From contig JADNRX010001270.1 of the NCBI GenBank assembly GCA_015501595.1, forward strand, positions 1-11,878: DNA of 11,878 bases, read 5' to 3'. The position numbers and the translations under genes were made by a program. The DNA comes from Hymenopellis radicata (taxonomy: Eukaryota; Basidiomycota; Agaricomycetes; Agaricales; Physalacriaceae). Shown in pieces: positions 1 through 7,904 of the stretch. Below the pieces are notes generated by a model, which saw only the letters and a program-made list of their open reading frames with translations, was not told the origin of the DNA and searched no databases. Position 1 is the stretch's first letter. Each line of letters starts with the position of its first letter.

Positions 1-71
1 TTCATCCTCACATTGTAAGCAGCCGACTGCTCCTCGCGGAACACCAAGTGTAACCGCAACATCAGCACCAG

Positions 72-104
72 GCATTCAAAAGGGAGGTACACCCTTTCGA
101 ATGC
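72..104. repeat. Hairpin inside each array unit
   Basis: Arms of 13 bp (72-84 and 92-104) pair at 12 of 13 positions around a 7-nt loop. The equivalents are 507-538 in unit 2 (10 of 13 pairs) and 932-964 in unit 3 (12 of 13 pairs). The mismatched pair is at a different position in units 1 and 3. Its role is unknown. Confidence 0.7.
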
Positions 105-182
105 TGGGCTTACATATCCGAGATAATATATCCTAGAGGATCGTGAGCGACGCCGAATGAAGAGCAGAGAGCAAACTTACCG

Positions 183-344
183 ATGGCTCGCCAGTTGTCT
201 CCATGTAACGATAGCTCTGATGAAGTCAACTCGTTACCCGCCCAAGGTAACCGTTCAGCTGCGAGCCGTGACTTGACACGGCTTCGGCGAGGTCAGGACA
301 ATGTCCACCCTGCCGTGCACGTCAGGACTTTCCCGACTGTCTGA
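183..344 (+). other. Possible 53-codon small ORF in the conserved block
   Basis: An ATGGCT-initiated frame of 53 codons runs to a TGA and lies wholly inside the 193-bp block. The same frame is present at 614-775 (identical) and 1043-1204 (two changes, both altering the amino acid: Arg to Gln and His to Arg). The predicted peptide begins MARQLSPCND, is basic towards its C-terminus, and shows no signal peptide or membrane segment. An AT-rich stretch (ATAATATAT) lies about 50 bp upstream in each unit and could serve as a TATA-like element. Against coding: the peptide is short, I recognise no family, and minus-strand splice-like signals border the same block. Treat it as a candidate only. Confidence 0.25.
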
Positions 345-427
345 GCCGGTGGCCAAGGGCAAAGCAAGACGTTCTGAAAAGATCATTAGAAATGGAGAGA
401 AGATGGGGAGAATCCGGCTACTTACGC

Positions 428-860
428 TCCATTTAAAAATGTATATACTTGAGCATCGACTGCGCTACTAGCGGAACACCGAGTGTAACCGCAAAATCGA
501 CTCCAGGCAGTCGCAAGGGAGGTAACCCTTTCAAATGCTGGGCTTACATATCCGAGATAATATATCCTAGAGGATCGTGAGCGACGCCGAATGAGCAGAG
601 AGCAAACTTACCGATGGCTCGCCAGTTGTCTCCATGTAACGATAGCTCTGATGAAGTCAACTCGTTACCCGCCCAAGGTAACCGTTCAGCTGCGAGCCGT
701 GACTTGACACGGCTTCGGCGAGGTCAGGACAATGTCCACCCTGCCGTGCACGTCAGGACTTTCCCGACTGTCTGAACCGGTGGCCAAGCGCAAAGCAAGA
801 CGTTCTACAAGAATTATTAGAAATGGAGACAAGATGGGGGGAGAATCCGGCTACTTACGC
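428..860. repeat. Array unit 2, with a divergent first 120 bp
   Basis: This is a full unit, but positions 428-545 differ strongly from units 1, 3 and 4, which resemble each other there. From about 536 onward it is nearly identical to the other units. The 193-bp block is 612-804 and differs from unit 1 at two positions. The mosaic suggests partial homogenisation between units. Confidence 0.92.
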
Positions 861-1287
861 TTCATCCTCACATTGTAGGCAGCCGACTGCTACTCGCGGA
901 ACACCAAGTGTAACCGCAACATCAGCACCAGGCATTCAACAGGGAGGTAAACCCTATTGAATGCTGGGCTTACATATCCGAGATAATATATCCTAAAGGA
1001 TCTTGAGCGACGCCGAATTCAGAGCAGAGAGAAAACTTACCGATGGCTCGCCAGTTGTCTCCATGTAACGATAGCTCTGATGAAGTCAACTCGTTACCCG
1101 CCCAAGGTAACCGTTCAGCTGCGAGCCGTGACTTGACACAGCTTCGGCGAGGTCAGGACAATGTCCGCCCTGCCGTGCACGTCAGGACTTTCCCGACTGT
1201 CTGAACCGGTGGCCAAGGGCAAAGCAAGACGTTCTGAAAAGATCATTAGAAATGGAGAGAAGATGGGGAGAATCCGGCTACTTACGC
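861..1287. repeat. Array unit 3
   Basis: This is a full unit with the same length as unit 1. The 193-bp block is 1041-1233 and differs from unit 1 at three positions. The flanking intron-like segment 993-1040 differs from its unit 1 counterpart at about 5 of 48 positions. Confidence 0.93.
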
Positions 1288-1376
1288 TTCATCCTCACAT
1301 TGTAGGCAGCCGACTGCTCCTCGCGGAACACCAAGTGTAACCGCAACGTCAGCACCAGGAATTCAAAAGGGAGGTA
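1288..1376. repeat. Array unit 4, truncated
   Basis: Only the first 89 bp are present. Similarity to the other units stops abruptly after GGGAGGTA, inside the loop of the hairpin found in the full units. This marks the right-hand end of the array. Confidence 0.9.
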
Positions 1377-2325
1377 GATCGTTGTACAGACAAGGCAGGA
1401 CGAAAGAAGGAAATGCTGATGAAGCGTGATTCAATCACGCTTCCTTCCATCACAGGTACGGTCCCCAATGCCATTCAACTTATTCCTTCTGACAAAAACT
1501 AACGTTCACATTGAGTTTACTTCTACAGCCGAACACATTGGAAATCCCTAGCACTGTAACTAATGACGCTCAGCGATGCTCCAGACAAAAAGGTGGGGGG
1601 GGTCGACGCTCTACTTGTTCTTGGGCTATGGACATTGAGCGAACGTATACTAGGAAGGATTGTCAGTACTTACGTGCGCACCACCCAAGCTGCCAGGTGC
1701 CCGAGGAACCCGGTCACAGCCTTTGTATCCACACGGCCCTCCCGCCGGACGTGATTTTTGGGGGTTCCCTGGTTTGCAATGGGTGTATGTGCCTTTGTCG
1801 CGGTGTAACGAGCATCTGTCCCATGTGTTTCGCAAGACCCCGCATGTATAATAGACCGTAAAGACCGAACACATCTGCGAAGGTGAAGGCGAAAGTCAGA
1901 CAGCCTGCAAGGGGAAACGCACTGTTGAGACGAAGAAAGGCGACAAGAAGAAGATGCGAATGAACGCAAGGTTTTTATGTGCGGGAAAAGAAAGCCAGAC
2001 GTGCAGGTGTTGATGAGACGTCAGAGATGGTGGAAGACGTGCATTCTGGATGTCAAATGAACCGTATCTCTTAAGGCAGGTGCAGATACATCGAGAGACT
2101 GAGCAAGGAGCATGCCCGTTGTACGGAAGAGGGTGTCAAATGAACTTTGGTCTCAAGGCGGATCCAACAAGGACTACGCCGGATTGATACATACGGGAGA
2201 AGAGGGATGGCTGGAACGTGCGTTAACTCTCCAAAGAGCAGGATGCAATGAGACATATACGGGAGAAGATGTGTTATGCAAGTTGCCGTTAGCGTGGGCT
2301 GTTATCAAATACACGTTTAACTTGG
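1377..2325. other. Stretch with no recognisable gene
   Basis: Several overlapping open frames occur on both strands (for example 1511-1861 plus and 1670-1969 minus), but none has recognisable motifs or a family feel. Short direct repeats are present: TGTCAAATGAAC at 2051 and 2134, and ATACGGGAGAAGA at 2191 and 2257. They may be remnants of a decayed repeat. A strong palindrome lies at 1421-1443. Confidence 0.5.
1421..1443. repeat. 23-bp near-perfect palindrome
   Basis: GAAGCGTGATT (1421-1431), a single C, then its exact reverse complement (1433-1443). It lies 45 bp beyond the end of the tandem array. It could form a cruciform or be a binding site for a dimeric factor; nothing in the sequence decides its role. 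Confidence 0.75.
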
Positions 2326-3570
2326 TCAGAGACTATCGGAAAAGGACTGAACATGCATAAGACCTCTCTTGACGACCCATATGAATTCAGTGAGTGTGGG
2401 TCGCTCATTGGGGATTGCCTGGAGACAGGACCTAGATAGGTCCATGTAGAATGCAGGTGCATCGGCATCCCATGGAAGGAGCTTTGCCTCGGTGAGGGGC
2501 TGCGAAAGAGGGTTCTTGTGATGCCAAATCCCCCACATTAACACCCCTAGAGCATACACATCACGCGCAGGCGTAGGATGCGTGGCTGGTGCATCCATAA
2601 CGTCTGGCACTGCGTAAACGACAGTCCCAAATGCGGACGGTGCAAAATCAATGAGCACAGGCTGAAGGTGCGCCCTCAGACCGACATTTTCCAATTTCAA
2701 GTCGCCCCAGAAGATCCCGTGACGATGAAGGACTTCAATGCCGAGAGCTACGTCAAGTACACATTGAAGCTTTTCCTCAAGTTCCAAACAAGGTTGGGTC
2801 TCGATGTAGTCCGCGAGGGTGCCGAGGGGACACCACGGCGTCAGGAAACCTTCGAAGAGAAGTTCTCCTTGAGGACTGTTGGAGAAAACAATATGGGAGG
2901 GGGATATGATGAAGGGGGAGCGTGGAATAAGGAGGATTGCGAGATCTTCGCGCAATCTGACCGATGCTTCGTATTCGGCGGTGGGAATCCCAAAGGCGGG
3001 TGCCGAGGCATACTTGAATACGTAGCGATTCCCATTGTAAGCAACGACATCAACGCTTCCCCAATGAATCTCCTTCTCGAATGTGAGTGAAGTTTTTGGA
3101 ACACGTAATTCTGGGTAGAATGAGGTGCTGAGAGTAGCAAGCCTGACGGGGTATGTCTCATTTAGCGTCGGTCCGTAGGCCGACGTCTCAAACGAGAGGT
3201 AGATCACCTCAGGATAGCCTAGCGAGGACACCAGCGCGACCACGCCTTGGCCATCATCCGCAAAGGGTATTGGTGCCTGGGAGTCAAAGGAAGTATTCTC
3301 CAAGCAATCCTCAATGGAAGGATTATACTCATAAGTGAGTACGACAATGGTGCGCTGGCATAGCGGTTGGGAACGGGTGGGATAGGCCGAATAGAGTAGC
3401 AGCACTTGCATAGCCTGCGTCAATATCGTCTGTGTGCAGGATGAGTGGTGGGTACATGGTGGTTTGGGATACTCTTTAGGAAAAAAGAACGTCCCCTTCC
3501 CGATTCTAAATCGGGAACAAGACGACTCCGAACAGTGATCAAGTGCTGCTCGGATCGCCGGTCCCGTCAT
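2326..3570 (-). CDS. Protein kinase-like protein, probably atypical or inactive
   Basis: The open frame is 414 codons. The start is uncertain: Met1 (3570) and Met54 (3411) are both possible, and Met54 begins the part that looks like the family. Residues about 54-170 resemble the N-terminal extension of agaricomycete kinase-like proteins (LTFEKEIHWGSVDVV at about 162-176). The kinase fold follows: VFKYA with the ATP-anchoring lysine at about 186, the catalytic loop HGIFWGDLKLEN at about 284-295 with Asp290 but Trp-Gly in place of His-Arg, DFA instead of DFG at 308-310, and the alpha-F segment RDVYALGVLMWGIW at 336-349. The glycine-rich loop is not obvious. Lys and both Asp are kept but DFG-Gly and HRD-His/Arg are not, so activity is doubtful. 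Substrate and pathway are unknown. GTAAGT on the minus strand at about 3610 hints that a 5' exon may lie upstream. Confidence 0.75.
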   Translation of the reverse strand: MTGPAIRAALDHCSESSCSRFRIGKGTFFFPKEYPKPPCTHHSSCTQTILTQAMQVLLLYSAYPTRSQPLCQRTIVVLTYEYNPSIEDCLENTSFDSQAPIPFADDGQGVVALVSSLGYPEVIYLSFETSAYGPTLNETYPVRLATLSTSFYPELRVPKTSLTFEKEIHWGSVDVVAYNGNRYVFKYASAPAFGIPTAEYEASVRLREDLAILLIPRSPFIISPSHIVFSNSPQGELLFEGFLTPWCPLGTLADYIETQPCLELEEKLQCVLDVALGIEVLHRHGIFWGDLKLENVGLRAHLQPVLIDFAPSAFGTVVYAVPDVMDAPATHPTPARDVYALGVLMWGIWHHKNPLSQPLTEAKLLPWDADAPAFYMDLSRSCLQAIPNERPTLTEFIWVVKRGLMHVQSFSDSL

Positions 3571-3806
3571 CCGACCATTGTCGAACGCCGTGGGGGCATA
3601 ATCAACTTACATCCTCATCTCCTGCGCTGCTGATGGTCGTCGTCACTTGCGGTGGTGCTGTTGGGCGTCACCTGTTATGGTCATTACTGAGTGGCTACAC
3701 CGCGGTGGAACGGACTTGTGCAAAACCAAAACCAAACATCCATGTATCCTTGCTAAATATATACATTCATTGCATACTTAGAACAGCAACCAATCAAGCT
3801 ATATCA
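3571..3806. other. Intergenic: 5' side of the kinase-like gene and 3' side of F-box gene 1
   Basis: No separate gene is seen. The minus strand carries an in-frame-looking ATG near 3682 that hits a stop after 13 codons, and a GATGTAAGTTG donor-like site near 3610. The kinase-like gene may therefore have a spliced leader here, but I could not assemble it. Confidence 0.4.
3754..3794 (-). promoter_or_regulatory. Candidate core promoter of the kinase-like gene
   Basis: On the minus strand ATTGG (an inverted CCAAT box, 3790-3794) is followed about 30 bp downstream by TATATATTTA (3754-3763). Both are correctly oriented for the kinase-like gene, whose first ATG candidates are 70-190 bp further on. 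This is inferred from motifs only. Confidence 0.35.
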
Positions 3807-5747
3807 TCACTTCCTCAACCCACCACGCAGAATGGCGATATCGAGCCCATCTTCAACAGCACCTCGTAAAGCGTTTTCGTCTTCCACGGTCAATAATGCC
3901 ACTTCTCCTCCCACGTTTAAACACAGCGTACACCCACGACCGCCCCGCGCTTCTGCCATGCGAAGGAAGGTGCTACCCATGACGACCTGTACAGCCTGAT
4001 AATCGTGGAGACCTCTAGCACCTGGGGCTACGAAATTGTAAAATCTAGCCCCAGGGACCGCGAGACGAAAGCTTTGCAGAACCGGAAGGTGCAGGAAAGG
4101 TAAGTCCTCATCTTCTTCGTCTTCGTCGTCTTCATCTTCCTCTTCTTCCAGCTCCAGCTCGTCATTCTCTGACAGTTCCCCCCTCCAAACATTAGATAGT
4201 CCTGCACGATCGCGAGTTGTTCTGCATCCAGATACTCTCCATTCAAGAAAGCACCAGCTGGCCTCCTCCTCCGAGTCACAACCTCCTCCAGGTGTTGGAA
4301 GAGCCCCAAGCAGACCTCCGTAATGTCTACGAAGGTTCTCGACATGTACAATTCCTCGTAGGACCAGGCAACTCTGAATGAAATGTCTAAATCCCGCAAA
4401 GAAGGCGTCATGGAGAAGATGTCTTGAAGAAGTTTTAAAGACAATGGCACATCTTCCAGTTTGAGCGACAATAAAGAGCACCTGGAATTCTTCAACAAGG
4501 CTCGAATTGCTTCTAGCCCGTGTAACGTGGGGGATCCAGTGGGGGATCTATGGAGGAATGGCAGACAAACGGTAAGAGTCTGGAGGTTGGGAAGGCGGAG
4601 ATAGTAGATGAGGCTCAGGTCGGAGGTGGAGAGGTCTATGAGGTGGCTCGATGTTATATGAGCCGCTGCGGAAACCGATGGCGGATTCCAAGAACTCGGA
4701 AACTGGTGTGTTTCGGCCAAGGAGAAAGTCCTCAGCTGAGGCAGCGACGGACCAAATCAACGCCCATCGCTAGCCTGTCCGGTGTTCTGTTGTCTCTGTC
4801 CCGAACCATGATCCTGACGTGATGGAGTCCAGAAACATCAATGGGTGGGAGCATATCCTCCGAAGTGTTAAACGAGCGCCCCGGCATACAGCTCCTAGGG
4901 ATAATTTCCGTAATTGTGGAAGGCGTTGGCGAATAGAGGACAAGTGCGTGAAAATGAATACGGAAAAGTTAGAGATGTCAAGCGATAACCATCTCCCTGA
5001 CTGTTCCACGAGTAATGCAAGAATGTCTGTGTGTATTTGTGGGATATAATCACGGCGGAGTGGACGATCCCAACTTTCCCCTTGGTCAAAGTTTCGAAGA
5101 AATAGACGAATGGGTAAGCCATCTGAGAGAGATAGCGCGGTCTCCAACAGAAGCACAGGTTCCTTGCAACGCTCTGCTTCAAAGGAATCGATGCAAAGAT
5201 TAGTCCAAAGCAAGGGACATTCTCGGGAGATCTGCCTCCAATACGAGCAGACCTGTCCAAGTCGCCAGCGCATGCCGCCATCCTGATGGAGCATCTCTGA
5301 ACTATTGACGCCCGAGAGGGAGGCGTAACCAAAAATTTCCAACAGAATCTCCCGAGGGAATTGCCTCCACAGTGACCGTCGAGTGCAAATGCGGTCTCGA
5401 TAAGCAATCCTGCTCTTCTGGAAGGATTCCAAGTGATAGATTAGAGTGCTGAGGTGGAAGAGCGAGGTATCAAAGCTGTACTCCCAGCCATCAAGGGCTT
5501 CTAGAACGGAGGGAATGACTTCCTGGTTATTCGCTGGGCCAAGTTCCGGGGGATGGGGGAATGCAAGGACAGGCGTGCCACTGATGAAAAGGACTTGTTC
5601 AACCCCTTCTGTCCGAAACTCTACTTGGATGACATTGGTCTGAACTGACGCCATTTTATAGCCAGAGTGTACGGCTGGAGGATTTTCTAGAGAAGAGAAA
5701 TCTGCAAGTAGTCTGAAAGAAAGCTGACTGATCAAATTCAGCGTCAT
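3807..5747 (-). pseudogene. F-box/leucine-rich-type protein gene, frame broken three times
   Basis: The first frame (5747 to about 4877) gives the N-terminus. Start candidates are Met1 (5747) and Met32 (5654, context AAAATGGCG). An F-box spans about residues 130-185: FPREILLEIFGYAS, then WRLGQVCSYWRQIS and CPLLWTNL. Leucine-rich text follows (GRWLSLDIS, LPQLRKLSL). To keep the typical family text the frame must change near 4870-4880 (to SFNTSEDMLPPIDV...VRIMVRDRDNR), again near 4735-4760 (to LPQLRTFSLAETHQFP and LPNLQTLTV), and a third time at a run of six C at 4178-4183. After that point an acidic Asp/Glu run and the C-terminus ending RGGLRK (stop 3807) are read. Such acidic runs are common in this family. 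F-box proteins link Skp1 in SCF ubiquitin ligases to substrates; the target is unknown. No good short introns fit the three breaks, so decay is the simplest reading; indel errors are the alternative. Confidence 0.65.
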
Positions 5748-6220
5748 CCGGCCACATCGGCCATTATAGGGGATGCCGAGGATATGCTACCCACCTGAAG
5801 CGGTCTTTTGGATACTCACGTTGGCAAGAGCATCCTCGCCTGAGAGACGTTGAGAAGGCGGTCATCATATGTGAGAACAGACTCACTGAAAAGGCCCCCT
5901 GACGTACAAGTGGTCGAAGGTGGCTTTCATCCCAGACGGGTGGACAAACCTGCTAGTGAGCGCTCCACCCGTACTTTGCCCTCAAGCTAGGCGATTACAT
6001 CCACCACTCATCAATCAAGTTCTACACGGGTATTTATTTGCCATGTACTTCTTTTTCATTCTGCAACTTTACGGTTCAAGGTGTAGCAGCACGACTTACG
6101 TACACCGGTACAATTATCATTGCATCTACAAGGTATGGTTACTACAAAACGCGTTCGAATCCAGGGGTATCATTCTTATCTGGCAAATGTTGAGCTAACT
6201 CGGTCAATAACAACAAAACA
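5748..6220. other. Intergenic between the two F-box genes, with possible 5' exons on the minus strand
   Basis: No gene is recognised. On the minus strand a good 47-bp intron-like segment (5840-5886, GTGAGT...CTCTCAG) is followed by a 20-bp exon-like piece (5820-5839) and another donor, GTGAGTATCC, starting at 5819. They could be leader exons of F-box gene 1, but I found no convincing acceptor for the second donor. Confidence 0.4.
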
Positions 6221-7849
6221 TCATAGCTCACCCCGAAAGACAACAACGGTTAAACCCTCTGCTCTGAGCATCCGAAGACAACCTATCATGCGACAAAGCT
6301 CTTCCTCAGCGTTATACGAGTGGCCGATGGATAGGCGGACACTTTGTAACCGAGCCACCTCTCTTCTGTCGATATGCCAGCGGGATTGAATCATGAGCGT
6401 CAACGAGCGAAGGAACTGTACGAGATCTAGACAGTACGTGATCGTACACTCGAAATGAATCATTTGTGACAGTAATAACGGCGTGGCGGAAGCAGCCAGA
6501 TCTACAAGGTCCCCAGTCGCCTCCGTCACTTCGAGCTTGAATGTTTGGATAGATGATGACATGAAGGTTGAGACGAGCCGGGAGATCGCTGTGCAATTGA
6601 CAACCTCAATATCAACGGATGCAAGCGATGATTGGGCTAGAAAGGATCTGAGAGCAGATATGCAACCCTCAACGACAACATCGGCGTTTCCGATCCAAAG
6701 AGTAGTGAATCTGAGTTCCGTCAAGGATGTGCACCGAAGATAACGTAGCAGCCCAACATGCTGGAATATCAAGGTACTTCAGTTTCGAATGAAGCATAGA
6801 GTCAGATGGTCCTGATTCTTCTCGAGAGTAGGTGGTGAATGAATGGAGATTAGGGCAATGTGCGAGTATTTGACAGTCATGAAGGAATGATGTGGAGCTG
6901 AGGTGAGTTTTGAGATGGGTTAGCTGATGCCAGGGAAATGCCCCCACTGGGAAATTGAACCTCTTCCCGGGTGACGCCATGCAGTTCAAGGGATCGCAGC
7001 TTTGGCGCATGTCGAAGATGTCCAGGATTTGTGCGAGGGTCCAGGTTGCAAGGCCCTTAAAATCCCACACATCAAGCGACGCTGTCTCTAAAAGCGGCAA
7101 TTCTCCAACTTCACCTAGCGACATAATAGCTTTTGGGCGTCCCGGAAATAACGATATCCCGCCAGCGCAGGGAATGTCGTTTGACAATATCAACAAACAC
7201 TCCACTGGCTATGTCGTTCATCAGGGGTCCATGTCGTATTCGAACGACAAGGGCAATGACCTCTCGAAGACGGTTGCTAACATATCGTAACTGCCCTCCG
7301 GATAGCCGCCGGGGGTATAGATATGCGATAATGGTGGCAATTTCGACCACGACCACGCGACGAAGGCGCTGAGGTTATTTGCCTCCAAAGGCGGCATACA
7401 TGTCCGAGACGCCATGGTCCCTTAGTCACGGAAGAGGAGCGGTATGGTAAGGGCTTCATGGTGAGTTTGAAAATCCTCATTAAGACCTCGACGGGAAGCC
7501 TGTGGACAGGGGGAAAGAGTTTGATATGCGCGCTGTGCAATTCTTGGAGGGAATCTAGTTGGCCGTGAGCGTCGGTCAAGGCAGCGGTGAGATGCGCAAT
7601 CCGCCCCCGGCATGATGCCATGTCCTGTTCGATATTGTGCGCAGCGTCTAGGACGGCATGTCGCTCAGGCGTTGGTATATCAAAAGCGATACATTTTCCA
7701 AGATGAGCGTGGAATGGGGATGGGCGGGAAAGAAAAGAGCGAGGACCGCAATTTGGGCAGGTGTCAGACACTAAAACAGATCAAGGCTCTATCCGACAAG
7801 TTCGCGGCCACACTTACTGTTAGCTGCACCTACGTGAGCTGGAGAACGG
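6221..7849 (-). pseudogene. Second F-box protein gene, frame broken about four times
   Basis: The N-terminal frame (7770 to about 7366) starts MSDTCPNCG, with a small Cys/His-rich segment (C5, C8 and a later H-x3-C). It continues into heptad-like text (IEQDMASCRGRIAHLTAAL) and an F-box (HRLPVEVLMRIFKLTM, WRLGHVCRLWRQITSA). Family-like text then continues only by changing frame: near 7345-7366 (to SWSKLPPLSHIYTPGG and PLSFEYDMDP), near 7228 (to MNDIASGVFVDIV and RWRDIVISG), near 7133 at an A4 run (to PKAIMSLGEVGELPLLETAS and FPWHQLTHLKTHL), and near 6765 (to FQHVGLLRYLRCTSLTELRF). The final frame ends at 6221. The start codon appears only after splicing (intron 7771-7817). It is related in type to F-box gene 1 but is not a close copy. 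The likely original role was substrate selection for an SCF ubiquitin ligase. So many breaks without usable introns suggest a pseudogene. Confidence 0.65.
7771..7817 (-). other. Predicted 47-bp intron splitting the start codon of F-box gene 2
   Basis: On the minus strand ...GCTAACA is followed by GTAAGTGTGG...CTGTTTTAG and then TGTCTGACACC. Splicing joins A to TG and creates ATG TCT GAC in a good context (A at -3). Without splicing the codon reads GTG. Confidence 0.65.
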
Positions 7850-7904
7850 CTAGGGTAAGCGTTAGATAAGGAAAGCAGAGAGATAGAATAATGAGATCTC
7901 GTAC
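7850..7904 (-). other. Predicted 55-bp intron upstream of F-box gene 2 coding start
   Basis: The segment runs GTACGA...CCTAG and carries a pyrimidine-rich stretch and a CTAAC branch-like site close to the acceptor. It would leave a 32-nt exon at 7818-7849. The upstream sequence (7905 onward) would be leader; no in-frame ATG is apparent there. Confidence 0.5.

Larger units (their letters stand above)
1..427. repeat. Array unit 1
   Basis: This is a full unit. It holds the hairpin at 72-104, the intron-like segment 133-180 (minus), the 193-bp block 181-373 and the intron-like segment 374-425 (minus). Confidence 0.93.
1..1376. repeat. Tandem array, about 430-bp unit, 3 full copies plus a truncated fourth
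   Basis: Units begin at 1, 428, 861 and 1288 (lengths 427, 433, 427 and a partial 89 bp). Each starts near TTCATCCTCACATTG and ends in CTACTTACGC. The array probably continues to the left, because the window opens at the start of a unit. On the minus strand every full unit has two intron-like segments: 133-180, 567-611, 993-1040 (GTAAGT...TAG; 48, 45, 48 bp) and 374-425, 805-858, 1234-1285 (GTAAGT...AG; 52, 54, 52 bp, with a CTAAT branch-like site). Between them lie blocks of exactly 193 bp (181-373, 612-804, 1041-1233), which differ from one another at only 2-4 positions. All three minus-strand frames of the block contain a stop, so it is not an ordinary internal coding exon. Function is unknown. 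Confidence 0.95.

Noticed and set aside
1..1376. CRISPR array or bacterial repeat
   Set aside because: Units of about 430 bp with long internal conservation do not fit short repeats and spacers, and the genes in the window are fungal.
1511..1861. 116-codon plus-strand ORF
   Set aside because: It overlaps several equally long frames on both strands, has no recognisable motif, and has no flanking gene signals.
2112..2360. 82-codon plus-strand ORF overlapping the end of the kinase-like gene
   Set aside because: There are no family features, and it spans short direct repeats and the opposite-strand stop of a better supported gene.
2578..3090. 170-codon plus-strand ORF inside the kinase-like gene
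   Set aside because: It is the antisense shadow of the kinase-like coding frame, whose motifs are clear on the minus strand.
4895..5407. 170-codon minus-strand ORF
   Set aside because: It is an alternative frame of the F-box gene 1 N-terminal half and lacks F-box or leucine-rich text of its own.
6150..6165. GTTCGAATCC resembling a tRNA B box
   Set aside because: The flanking bases do not form a T-arm stem and no matching A box or acceptor stem is present.
7133..7372. 79-codon plus-strand ORF opposite F-box gene 2
   Set aside because: It is a shadow of the minus-strand F-box reading frames.
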